From Alisma plantago-aquatica (taxonomy: Eukaryota; Streptophyta; Magnoliopsida; Alismatales; Alismataceae): a stretch of 64,000 bases of DNA. Numbering within the stretch: the stretch's first letter is position 1; each line of letters starts with the position of its first letter. Below are positions 12,689 to 24,659 of the stretch, one piece after another. Location: positions 264,529,501 to 264,593,500 of the forward strand of contig OY856414.1 of assembly GCA_963693085.1 (NCBI GenBank), written 5' to 3'. A model generated the notes under the pieces. It had not been told where the DNA came from. It did no database searches and saw nothing but the letters and a program-made list of their open reading frames with translations. Both the position numbers and the translations under genes were made by a program.

Positions 12689-13071
12689 CTCCCATGTGGC
12701 TTCACCCTTTCCATGGTGCCTCCCAAGAACCTTCATCATCTCATATTATTCCATATGAGTTCTTTCTTACCTTGGTATATCGTACCCTCGTATGTGACTC
12801 GGGACATTTCAGCCTCTCAAAAGCTGAATAGGTTCAAGGCTCAGCACATGGCTTGGGTACCTCACATAGTGCTCTAGATCAGACTCATGGAACACATTAC
12901 ACATCATGCTATCCTGAGGGGTAAGACTAAACACAACTATCTCCACCAATCCATCTCAAATGGACCCATATATCGGGGACTTAGCTTTCTCAGTTGTAGC
13001 TTAGATGGGTCAGATTTTCACATCACATATTCTCCCACAGTGAACTGCATGTCATTCTGCTTTGCATCAGC
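12689..13071 (-). pseudogene. Element B pol C-terminus: integrase tail and chromodomain remnant
   Basis: Short minus-strand peptides appear in the correct family order but in different frames. They are ADAKQNDMQFTVGEYVM (13021-13071), KLSPRYMGPFEM (12952-12993), VFHESDLEHYVRYPSHVLS (12839-12895) and HHGKGEATWE (12689-12721). These correspond to the integrase C-terminal fold and the chromodomain entry of chromoviruses, so the internal region is a worn-down gag-pol and not unrelated filler. No continuous frame survives. Element E has the equivalent pieces at 52014-52070 and 59906-59962. Confidence 0.75.
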
Positions 13072-16000
13072 TCGTGACTCATGTCACCACTGGGCTCTCT
13101 CTCTCAGCCATTGTACGATCAAAGTGACTTCATCTGCACACACTGTGGTTCTTTTCTGACCTTTGCGAGGCCTCCTTCACCATCATCATCTTAATGAAGT
13201 GGTGACCGACACAACCTCCTTCTAGAACTTCTTTCATCCCGATAAAGGCTATGGTGGTTAATATCACATCTTACAAAGGACAAGAATTGTCTCTATGTAT
13301 CATCTTGAATGAGCACACATGCTCTCATCAGACCCTCTAGTCTGGATCATACTAACTATTAGTTAGGGGTTATAAGCAGTACTGACACTGAGTTCTTCAC
13401 GTACCTACTTCCACCTTATGGAAGTGAACCTTTAGGTCATACTCAAGAACTTTTGAACTCATATCATGGTGTAGTTGAACCGTCTCTCTCATGTGTAGTT
13501 CAACCCGATCTGTCCCTTGACAGTACTCTTTCTTTCTCATCTCATCTAGGTAAGGCGATCTACCATAACCCATATTGCATTTGACCCTCCTTGGTCTAGG
13601 GGAGACTTACCACAACAACCATAGTGATGAACTCCCATTCCCTCTCAGACACTCTTTATCCTTTATATCAACTCATTGGGTTACTGGTGTTCGTCCTTTA
13701 CCTCCTCCCTTGCATGCAACATACCACATGCAGCCTCATCTCCAACATCCATAATACTTCTACCACTCATTATCTTAGTACTACCATGGTGTATGGTGAT
13801 CTTAAAATCATGATTTCCTATATGTCATGATTCCTCAAGATCGATTCCTCAGAAACCCTAAACCACTCTCATCGGGGTTTTATTACCTTCCTATCCAAAG
13901 AAGTGCATGTGAGGTTCTACAACCATCCCTTTTATTGCATCAAGGCCTAGGCTGGATAACCAAACAACTACTAACTTGTCCATAAGATCTCGTTACCTCT
14001 GAGTGTTAGCCAAACATATCTCCTTTCCAAACTTAGGGTTAGCCTAACAACCTCTTCTAGCCTCTAGCTAAACTAGGCATATATATTTCAACTAGAGCAT
14101 CCATTACCACTTCACATCCTTAGGTATTAGGTAACATTGAAGACATATACTTCCATGTATTTCACTTGCCATCTCAAACTCGAACTCTAAGTCTATCTTC
14201 ATTGAGAACACTTTGAGCTCATCTTCTTGGTGATCAAACTCAACCTTGTATGACTCATATATCATGATAAAAACATCCTCCTAAGGTGACTACCTCATTC
14301 CTATTAGTATTGGTAATCCCTCCATGTATCGTTCACTCCACCAGGGTATGTTATCATCTCTATCCTCATAACTCGTAGCAACATTCCAACTCACATCATC
14401 TTCTATCCTTGGTGTATGGCATGCGTATTGTCCTATCTCTCACTCCCATAACAAGAAGAAATATGCATTTGGCTATAGTCCAAATATAGAGTTCTTCCTG
14501 TTCCAAGAGTAGATATGGTACAACCCACCTTGCCAGTATACTTTCAAATTTAAGTTGAAACGTGCCACATATGTCTCTACAAATATCACGATATAAAACA
14601 TTACTTCCATGGAAAATTGATCTGGAACCTACTTGGTCCAGACACAATCCTTGGTCATCTCCTCTAGGTCTATAGGGTGCCGACACTTTTGGGGTCATCC
14701 CTTTTCCTCATGCATCTAGAGAGTGCCCTACTCATCTGCCCTTTTGGTCCCATGAGTTCATGAAGGTGATCAATCTCCTAACCCATGGCCCTCAGACAAT
14801 GATAGTTCTCCCGACCCTATGGTCATGTGTAACTAGGGAATTAGGCAACTCCTTCTTCCATCGGTCTTATCCCTACCTGAACCTAGGACAAACTTAGGAT
14901 TCTATTATAGTACATGTCCAACTTAGAACCTTACCCAAGCCTTCATCATCTCTCTCTGCATTCATGGGCTAACTTTCATCTTTTCATAAGGGTCATGGCG
15001 ATCTGCCTACCTTGGTCAGGCCCTATACCGGTTACCTCCATGCTAACATATCCACATGCACTTAGAGATGGTTAACTATGGGTCTACATGTTCATTCTCA
15101 TGCCATGTACTCTTCACTAAGCTTCTCAAGATCATATGAAACCTCGTTAGGTTTCCTCAAACCCACAAAACTGGTAAACAACCAACCAAAGGGTCCCTCT
15201 CCCAGGATGGGAGGAAACTACAACTCTTGACAACAAGGTCACAACCGTCCTTAAGGTTTTCATTCACATGAGCATGCCTAACCCAACAGCTACTAAGGCA
15301 CAAGCAGACCACCTATTAAACCATGCTAGGTCATACTTGTTCTCTTTCCTCAACATTAGATCAACTTAGTTGTGAGGGGTTCATCAAACATACCCTTAAC
15401 TTAAGGGGTTTCCTTTACCTCTACACATGAGGAGTACCATGCTCGAAACTATAGAGACTCAAATCTCCTCATGAGCATCGGGTACACTGCTTCCCCTCTT
15501 AGGCCTAGGAACCCTTGGTTCACCTTTGGGTGTCCAACAGCATGCTCAACCTCTTAACCACGAACCAAACATGTACAAGGTATGACATGCACTTCCTATC
15601 ATCCTTCTACTCGAGCAACATTTTAGAGCAGAGTCCTCCTCAAGGACAACCAACAAGGTATAAGGCTTCACAACCCATTACTAAACCTCTTCAGGGTCTA
15701 AGGAACTCTTCTTTCTATCTCAGAAGGTAAACACTTATACCACAGGCACATAGGTGCCAGAAGCCTCATCCTCTCTCTAGGATTTGGTTCCTCTAAAAGC
15801 GACCAAGATATCAATTGCCTTCACGGGTCATGCATGAGGCAACCACAACCATCCACTTAGGTCGCATCATCCTCAATTCCCCACTGTTCCTCATATCTCG
15901 GGGTTTCAGGCTTCCAACCTTCTTGCTTGGTTCCTTCTTTCTCTCTCTCTAGAGCTAACTCCACATCCAACCTTACTATTAGAGGTCCTCTCTCCATGAA

Positions 16001-16992
16001 GGATCAAGCTCACAAGCATGCCTCTACGTGGGTGAATCCTATGCTCGAACTTATGTTTTCTCAAGATTATCCTTAGTTCTTTATGCTTATCTCATAAGCT
16101 ATCCATCATACCCTTCTGTCCAGGGTTTTAACTTACTGCTCATACCACTGATGTACTCTGGGTGCATGCTATATCCTACTTGCAACATCCCATAAGGTTT
16201 CTATAGGTTCTTCTCTAACCTCATCCATGAAGGAGCTATCTTCCGCTCAAACATGCACGACCCTTCCCAGGGTTGGGTTGCCAAAGGTACTCAATCATCC
16301 AACCTCTCATGGCTCATATGGCATCCAAGGATGTCTATCCAAATGCCTGGTTTACCATGACATCTAACTCATCATGTATCTCTCTCTCTCTAACCTCCAC
16401 TTAGGGTTAGAGTTAACATCATCCTCAGAGGATGTGCTAGGTCTCTACTTTTAATGGAGGTCTCTACCTCCAAGACTAACTCTCTCTACTCATCCTCCTG
16501 CCAAGGAGGTCTATCCTCAGGTCTCTCCTGAGGGAAATGACAACTCATGCCATACAACCTAAGCATGTATCTATTCTTTAGCGCTTACTCTATTAAGATT
16601 ATGTCCATGACATCTTATTTACATGCTTTTTATTAATTTGGTGGAGGATCCCTTAATCCTTATCAACCTTACCCATACCTCAAGAGGGTGAGGAGAAGAG
16701 AGAAAACCCTAATCCTTAAGGTCCTTAGAGAATTTGAGTTGAGAAGGGATGAACAAGATGAGAGAGTCCTAAAGGTATGTTATTTCGAGTCATATCCTAA
16801 GACATCGGCCAGACAGTCACACAATCCGGGAGTCCTCGTATTCTAACTAGCGGTGCGGAGGAAAATATTGCCATCCCCGGACATGATCCTTTTATAGACA
16901 CCTCAGTTTTTTGAAAAATCCTATAATAACTCCCTCGGGTTCTATGGAGTTTGTAAAATTTAATAATTATTAAGATTAAATGAGGAACCTAT
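13072..16992 (-). pseudogene. Element B internal region, decayed gag-pol
   Basis: The length fits a former gag-pol, and the region aligns in reverse complement to the internal regions of element E. No minus-strand frame exceeds about 100 codons. I could not identify gag, protease or the reverse transcriptase catalytic box with confidence. Small plus-strand frames here are treated as chance. Confidence 0.55.
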
Positions 16993-17004
16993 GCTCTGAT
17001 ACCA
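16993..17004 (-). other. Primer binding site of element B (tRNA-iMet type)
   Basis: The minus strand reads TGGTATCAGAGC, complementary to the 3' end of plant initiator tRNA-Met. It is separated from the 5' LTR by two bases, the same spacing as in element E. Confidence 0.9.
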
Positions 17005-17496
17005 ATTGGAATGACCCCGCCTCCCGGTAACCCCCAATTAAGGGAGATCGAAAGGTCAGAGCCGTTATCCAATAACCCAGATCAAAGGTTCGATAGATAA
17101 CCAATAACAATTATCAACTTTTACCAACTAAACTAAGAACTGGTATAAAATAAAACTTTGCATACCTTTATAAACTTTGGAAATCTATCTATCCATAGCT
17201 TGGATTATTCTATCTAATCCTTCTTGCACTTTATTTCTTATTTTCACAATGTGACGCTTTACTATTTGTGCTCTTCAGGGTTATACCTAAAACGCCGATA
17301 AACAAAATGTCAGTCAGCATATCGGAATATGCTGGTATGTGGGGACAACCAAAAATTTTTCAAATATGGATAACAAGCTAATTATCACAATCAAGTTAAT
17401 TAACAAGCCAATTTATGCTTTTAAGTATGACATTCTCCACCGCTTTTGCCCTAACCCTGGCATACCCATCTTATGGTTTCCTTCGCCAATGACTTA

Positions 17497-17630
17497 AGGC
17501 CACCTTCTCAATCCTGAGCTTGGTGCCTGGGGTCACCCTTCATAGTGCCCGTTAGTCATTCTATAAAGACCACCTTCTCAATCCCGAGCTTGGTGTCTGG
17601 GGTCACCACTCATGGTGCCCATTGGTCTAC
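17497..17630. repeat. Two-copy ~70-bp tandem repeat, B 5' LTR
   Basis: Counterpart of the pair at 9687-9825, with the same copy number in both LTRs. The duplication therefore predates this insertion. Confidence 0.72.
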
Positions 17631-19253
17631 CCTCCTGGGCCTGACCTTTGGCATCATCCATCAGGGTGGCATGTAGGTGCGAGAATACACACTTATTTAT
17701 AATTGTGATAACCATAGTGACTTTATAGTTTTGCAAGTATGAACATCCAACTGTTTAGGTTGCATTCAATGCGAGGAAACTTTCAGAAAACCCTCGGGAC
17801 ACTAATGCAATTAACCATAATTAACCACATACCTGATTTGGAAGTCTCAAAGTTTGTAAGAAGAATATCCAATTAATCAAACATCCAACCAAGCCAGGGA
17901 ACCAGTCATCCCAATCAAACATGCACAATAAGAAACTTGGAAAACATGTGCAATCTAATTACTCATATGTTCATCATGCTCCTACTTTATTGAATCGAAA
18001 TTCCCTTCTAGGGTGTGCCTAATATGAATTAGGGTTTTCCCTAACGTTCTTTATATTCTTATCTTAACCTTTACCTTTTAGGTCAACTGAACCCTAAAAC
18101 ACTGTTTCCATGTTCCAAAACCCTAATTACTTAGTCATTCATATCTAAGCTTCTTTATTACCAATCTGGCTTACAATTAGTTCTAACTTCATCTTATACA
18201 TAAGATTTCAAAACATATCTTATTAAAGTAAAAAACACCTAGATTAGGGTTTCTAGGTTTTCAAGTATATCTTCACTCATATGAGACTTTAAAACATCCT
18301 TTTACATATTAAAACTTTATCTCTTTAAGTTATCTATTCCAAGGCTTCTTAACTAAACTTCAGATCAATATTTGTTTAAGATATTCATATCCTCGAAATA
18401 AAAGTCATTATAGTCATATTACTCATCATTAGGGCTTTTAGGCCCATTATTGCACTTTCTTAGTCATAACACCCTAATTACACAAATTGTGGATTTTTAA
18501 ACTCAAATCGGATTCATATTGTCCATTGTATGCCAAAAGGTTAAATGTTGATTCATAATATCAACTTAAGTAATTGAACTCATCCCTAATCATCATCTAG
18601 GGTTTTGATTGTACTTAAAGTATTAAAGTTACTAACTTTGTGTACTTTTCGAACTAGAATAAAAACTAGTCTGTAATAATATTTTTATTGGATTCCTGGT
18701 ATTTTTCTGTGCAAAACCCATGTATTACATCTATCCATCTGAGTTACTGGTAATTAGTTATGAATTTTGCAAATTACAGTACCTCTTGGCCAATGGCAGA
18801 GTGCCACGTGTCCTTGTATTTCATTTTCTGGCAACCTTTCTTGGCTCGCGGACCCTCTCATGGATCTACCTACCTGGCTACCCAGTCCGGTCTTCTTCTT
18901 CCTCATGGGCAAGTGCAAAATGGGGTCAATTCCCCTATTTCCTCTGTGAAACAGAGGACCCGCCGCGCAACCTCCTCCTCTTCACCTGGTGGTTCGCAGC
19001 CAAGGGGATCACGACTGGGATTCCGCCTCCCTTCCTGCCATCACCGCAAGTGGACGCCGGTGCTGGATTCCCATCATAGCGGTTGGGTTACCCGTCGCAG
19101 CTCTACTTCCGCCCAAAATTCTTAGAGAGTCTTGGAAAAGCACTGGTTGACGGCCAAGGTTAACAAAGAAATTGGGGGATGGGGAAAGGAAAACGTGGTC
19201 GCGTAGAGTCTTGTAGAGACTCTCTCTTCTCCTCGAGGGCCTATGGTTCCCCT

Positions 19254-19262
19254 CCTTTTATA
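19254..19262 (-). promoter_or_regulatory. Putative TATA box, B 5' LTR
   Basis: TATAAAAGG on the minus strand. This is the LTR copy expected to drive transcription of B. Confidence 0.65.
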
Positions 19263-20414
19263 GCCTATAGCTAGGGTAGGTGGCTGAAAAGAGTCCTAAT
19301 GATTTGGGGGTTCTTCTAGATGCCCCCAGGATAGGTGAAACCTAGGGTAAGCATGGCCATAAGGATCTCATGAATCCAGCTGGCTGGTTTCCAAATTTTC
19401 TCACACACTCAATCGCGAGAGATCGGCTTTGGAAAGATCATGCTCCCTATTCTGACTTTCATTATCTGTCTCGAGGTAGAAGATGGTTTCCTGATCATCG
19501 GATCTCAATCCCATGGTCAGAAGTTCACACGGAAATAACACCGAGTCAGAATAAACTTTGTGATATTTAGAGATTATCCATTCCTTTTAGGGATTTTCAA
19601 AAATCCGTATCTCTTAAATTGTACATCCAAATGATCCCAAATTTTAAAGAAAAGTCTATAAGGACTTAATCCTCGTGTGTACCAAATTTGGGACTCAAAA
19701 TCGAAAGTATGAGATACTTTCCTTTATATGCAAGTTATCTCTTAATTATACATATTTCTCACATATTTTCTCTTTCCCTCGTCATTAAATTATTATTCTG
19801 ATTTCGTTGAACCTCAAGGAACCTTAATGGCTCGAAATCCCATCTTGGGAATATTCCTTAGCCTTTCATTTATCTTTTATCCATTATTTCCTATATCTTG
19901 TTTATTTCTTATTAAAATATCTCCTTTTTGAGGATTTCTCTTTATCTTTCTTTTTATTTTCTTCATTGGCATTCCATTTATCATTAGGAATCCTTTGGAT
20001 ATGAAAATACATCAAGGATAACTCCATTATACCTCTTTTCACTTATTTTCCACATTTATCATTGTTTTTAGTTTCTTTCTTAATAAAGAAATATCTAATT
20101 GATCTTTTCTTTTCTTATTGCTTTATCTTTGCAATTTTGGACTCCTTGGGACCCAAGGAACCAAAGAGGCACGAAATCCACCTTTGGATTACACTCTTTT
20201 GCCTTCTAGAGGTTTCCAAATCTTTCTTTTCTCAAATTCTCAATTTTTCATTCATTAATTAAATTTTCTTGTTATTGGTCCCAATAGCCAATAAAGCCCA
20301 CAACACAATCATCAAGGCTATTGTAAACGAAATTACGTCATTATTTGTTCATTTATATTTATTATGCGAAATTACATTTCTCACCAAAAGAACCCAAAAA
20401 TTGGGGTTGTAACA

Positions 20415-20419
20415 CTTGC
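20415..20419. repeat. Imperfect TSD of element B, right
   Basis: CTTGC, partner of ATTGC at 9204-9208. Confidence 0.65.
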
Positions 20420-21608
20420 CGTTGCTTGTTGCCAACCACATCCTTTGTTACCTTGTGCAGATGAATCTACTTGAGATGCCTATCCACGCCCTTGTCCTCA
20501 AGAACCTGTACTAAACTGTTTCCTCAAAGAGCCTTGCTGGCTCTGCCTTGACTGTTGAGTTACCTCAATATCTCTTACTGGACACTCTATCTTCAGATGT
20601 CCTGTCTACCCACACTTGTAGTAGATTCTAGTCTCTTGTTGTGGCCTAGATAGCCCTATTACTGACATTGATGTCGTACTTTGGGCTCTAGAAGGTAGAA
20701 AATTACAGCCTCTGCCCTTACTTGACATCCAATGTGTTTGGGCACTGAACCTCTGTGGTGCTGACGACATAGAAAACCTTGGTTTCTTGTAGTTTCCTGA
20801 CCTCTATCCTTGGGACTGGGCAGGTCCTCTCCTATAATTGGCCTCACATTTATCAGTTACTAGCCTTTCTATCCTTCTAATTGATTCCACAAATGTATCA
20901 AAGCTCTCTCTATTCTCTAGATCAGCTGCAAGTGTATTCAATTCAACATTCAAACCCTTTTCAAAATGATGAATCTTCTCCTAGCTTGTAGTAGCCATGT
21001 GCAAACAAAACCACAAAATCTCCATGAACTTAGCTTCATACTCATTAATCTTCGTAGGCCCTTGCCTAATCCATTCAAACTGTGTGATTTTCTCATCTAG
21101 GTACGTATGAGGAAAGTACCTATTGGTGAACTCATGTCAGAACTCCTCCCATCCGACCTCAACATTAGGCCTTTTCTCTTCTTTTATGGCCCACCAGTGG
21201 CCAACGCTTCCCTTCAACAAGTACACAACATGCCTAAATTTGTCAATTTCTGGGATGATAAGGATCTTAAAGGCCTTTTCTAACTCAATGAGCCACATAT
21301 CTGCATCTGTTGGGTCAGCTATTCCAGCATATTCTATGCACACCACGTAGTCATTCAAAAGTCTTACTCGAACTTGAAGCTTCATTATGAACTGGTGCCT
21401 TAGGGGGTGGTACTGGTATCCTGTCTGCCATATGTGTTATGGTTGTCATGAACTTTCCAAACAGAGCATGGAAGGCAAGGTTCTCCAACATAGTCTGATC
21501 CACCTGGGGATTCTTAGGAACTTGATCTTCTCTCACTTATTCCCTTGCACCTCTTCATGGTGCAGCAATGTTGCTTTCAACAACATGTTCTTCGTGTTCT
21601 CTAGACAT
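20420..21608 (-). pseudogene. Element A gag, broken
   Basis: A candidate start ATG lies at 21608 (MSREHEEHVE). The frame runs through PQVDQTMLENLAF and then shifts near 21365. After the shift comes a capsid-like block with GIADPTDADMWLIELEKAF, YLLKGSVGHWW and, after a TGA at 21137-21139, HEFTNRYFP. These are the landmarks of chromovirus Gag, which forms the virus-like particle. Near 20600-20640 a CCHC zinc-knuckle remnant reads YYKCG, TAG, TGHLKIECP; the first cysteine is replaced by tyrosine and one codon is a stop. Several stops look like C-to-T changes in Arg or Gln codons. Element B cuts the gene from pol. Confidence 0.8.
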
Positions 21609-21725
21609 CTTTGAGCTTTACTTCTTCTTCTATATAAGCAAAAGTCACTATAAGATAAACTAGAGAATACTAGAATAGACTCAATGATATTAATCATATG
21701 TCCATGTAGACTCAGTGAACCTAAG

Positions 21726-21737
21726 GCTTTGATATCA
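21726..21737 (-). other. Primer binding site of element A (decayed iMet type)
   Basis: The minus strand reads TGATATCAAAGC, two changes from TGGTATCAGAGC. It lies next to the 5' LTR, where a primer site is expected. Confidence 0.7.
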
Positions 21738-21930
21738 AAAGTTCTGACGACCGCTATCAAACCGGCACAAAACTATGCAGAATTAATCATTAACAATGGA
21801 TTACTGAAAATCACTAAAAATTAAAACCTTTTTTCCAAGAGATCCACTACTAGGAAACTCTTTTCAGAAAGAACTAAACCATATATATACATCATGGTTT
21901 TCTTGTACATAAAATGTTCCATCACCTTGT

Positions 21931-23342
21931 AAGGATTTTAGATAACACTTGCTTTATCGAAACATACACAAAAGCAACATCATGCATCAAGGCAAACTAG
22001 CTAAAATCTCATATTGATCATAAAACTCTTTACGCACTATCTCCCAAATGACCTAAGAGTACAAGGATGACACACATGACTCTATATCCACAAGACACAT
22101 AGCAGCACACTCAACCTGAGTTGTTACTGTTGTTCTTATTGTTGTTGCCTGCTTTCTACTGCACGATCTCTACCTCCTCGTGCACATCCACTTAAAAAGT
22201 TGGGGAACCCACGAGGTGAGACAAGTTGTCCCAGTGAAAGATATAACTCTCTGCCAATAGAATTATTATTACAGTTAAACTTTTATCAAAGAGAGTAGAA
22301 GAAACCTATATTAAACTAAACAAGTATAATTGTTGATTATATACATAGTAGAGTAATCTTATCTTCTTATTAGTTTAGATATCTACAACTGAGCAGTAGA
22401 TCATTTATTCACTTTTGAAAAGGAATATGAAGAACATGTATAACTTTTATAAACTATATAGTATAAAACCAAAGCAAGGCATCAATGTATGTTTCTGTAT
22501 TTGGTCCTTAAACAAATACTATGCACGACTGGTTACATCTTTAAACATTCCATCTTATTATGCCCTGTGGAGATGGAAATATACCTTCCATCTCTAACTG
22601 ACCACTGCAAAGTTAGCATCAGTACCATATAGGTTTATGCAAGGATTTGAGATAACAATTTCTTTATCAAAACATACACAAAAGCAACATCATGCATTGA
22701 GGTATACTAGCCAAAATCTCAGATTGATCACTAAACCCTTTATGCACTATCCCCCAAAGGATCAAAGAGTACAGGGCCAACACATAGGACTCTATATCTA
22801 CAAGACACATAACAACACACTCAACCTGAGCTGTTACTGCTGTTCTTGATGTTATTGTCCACTTTCTATTGCACGGTCTCTACCTCCTCGTGCACGTCCA
22901 CCTAAAAAGTTGTGGAACCCATGAAGTGAGACAATTTATCCCAGCGAGAGATATAACTCTTCACTAACAGAATTATTATCAAAGTTAAACTTTTATGAAT
23001 GAGAGCAGAAGAAATCTATATTGAATTAAACAAGTATAACTATTGATTATATGCAGAACAGAGCAATATTATCTTCTTATTAGTTCAAATATCTACAACT
23101 AAGAAGTAGATCATTTATTCACTTTTCAAAAGGTATATGAAGAACATGTGTAACTGTTGTAAACTAAATATTATAAAATCAAAGCAAGGCATCAATCAAT
23201 GCTTTTATATTTGGAAACAAATATGCTACACAGCTGATTACATCTTTAAACATTCCATCTTATTATGGCCTACGGATATGGTAATATACCTTCCATCTCC
23301 AACTGACCACTGTGAAGTTCGCATTAGTACCATATAGGTCTA
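21931..23342. repeat. Tandem duplication of ~0.7 kb inside A 5' LTR
   Basis: Unit 1 is about 21931-22640 and unit 2 about 22641-23342. Both begin AAGGATTT(T/G)AGATAACA and end after the words CAGTACCATATAGG / TAGTACCATATAGG. The 3' LTR has one copy (about 1531-2236). The two units have diverged from each other, so the duplication is not recent. Confidence 0.83.
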
Positions 23343-24654
23343 TCAAAGAGCCAAAATCCACAAACTCTCCTTTCTCAATCAGTACGAGAGTGACAATGAC
23401 ATTATGAGTGAATCTACATTTTAGCTAGCCTAGCATATAGAGGCTCTTTTCTATAGAGATATAACATGTAGCATGTTCTTTGTCCAGGGTATGACCTACA
23501 GTCAATCCTGCTTGTATATATTGAGTCATGGTCTGCAGTCATACTCTTCTGGGGGTATGGCTTTACCACCAATCCTAATGTTGCAATAGAGATATAGCCT
23601 ACAACCACACTCTTTTTAGGAAAATGGCTCAAGGCCAAATCCTGAGGTTTGAAGGAATCAAGGTAATACTTGTCTTGCACCCTCCCATATTAAAAAATAT
23701 GCGCTCTAAGTGAAACTCATTTCATCATTCAACAGATCCTGACACTGAATGATTCTATGGTTAGGGCAACTACATTTTTAGTTCACTTAATAGATTAAGT
23801 GCATTACAACATCTTTTAACATCAATCAAGTTACAAACATGAATTATTTATAAATGCTATATAAAAAGGTAACATATTTCCAAGAGATCTTGTATCAATT
23901 GGTACATATTTTGTTACACTTATCCTGGGATCTCAGTACCCTGAATACTTTATTGGGAATCTCTTCCCTTCATTATTATCATTATCATGATCATATGGTT
24001 GGGTATCAAACCCAAAATTCATTATTGAAAAATATCACCTCTCATTAGGCAATAACCAAATCTAGGTCATCAAACCCATATATAAATTATACTTGTGGTA
24101 CACGTATAACACTTGGCTCACAAGGCCTTATATAATCTATATTATACTAAATCATCATAGCTCACACATGGGTATGTTCATCATCTCATAATACCTACAT
24201 GGTTAGGATTCATAGAAATGCAATATCAAACAAATATCATGACCATGCCATAACAAGAATCATTCAATATGCAACACTCTCATAATTAGGATTACAATTA
24301 CTTCTTATAACTGATTTAGGGTTTTCAAGTTCATAATTATCAACCAACCCCTTTTCACAATATAAGAGCTATATTATTTCCATAAGTTTTCAAGCATACT
24401 ACATCAAGTATCATAAACTGATTATCAACATGAGATATTACCCTTATTATGTGAGTAGTACCAGTTCCTCTCTCATCCTTACTAGGATATTGATTTCAAC
24501 ATGCTTTTTACATTGATTTATCCTTCATTAGGGTTATCAACCTATACTTACTTAAGTGTATTCATCTCATTACTTTCATGATGCATTCATTGATTATATT
24601 CAAGTTGTATCAGCCTACATTCTTCAAGGTGTATCGGCTTACACTCTACAAGGT

Positions 24655-24659
24655 ATATC
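24655..24659. repeat. TSD of solo LTR D, left
   Basis: ATATC, repeated exactly at 27530-27534. Confidence 0.9.

Larger units (their letters stand above)
9209..20414 (-). mobile_element. Element B: chromovirus nested in element A, same family as element E
   Basis: An 11.2-kb LTR element on the minus strand, inserted into element A at the gag/protease junction. Its 3' LTR is 9209-12601, internal region 12602-17006 and 5' LTR 17007-20414. A perfect iMet-type primer site and a polypurine tract are present. Both LTRs share their TGTTACAACCCC start, TATA region and other blocks with the LTRs of element E on the opposite strand, so B and E belong to one family. The internal region carries only fragments of pol, recognisable near its 3' end as integrase tail and chromodomain. 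Confidence 0.87.
17007..20414 (-). repeat. Element B 5' LTR
   Basis: About 3408 bp. The plus-strand edges are TGGAATGACC and TTGTAACA. It matches 9209-12601 nearly throughout, with scattered substitutions and small indels. It has the paired block at 17497-17630 and the TATA site at 19254-19262. Confidence 0.87.

Noticed and set aside
14300..14700. Possible reverse transcriptase active-site remnant in element B
   Set aside because: Only a vague similarity in one frame; both catalytic aspartates would have to be lost, so it cannot be claimed.
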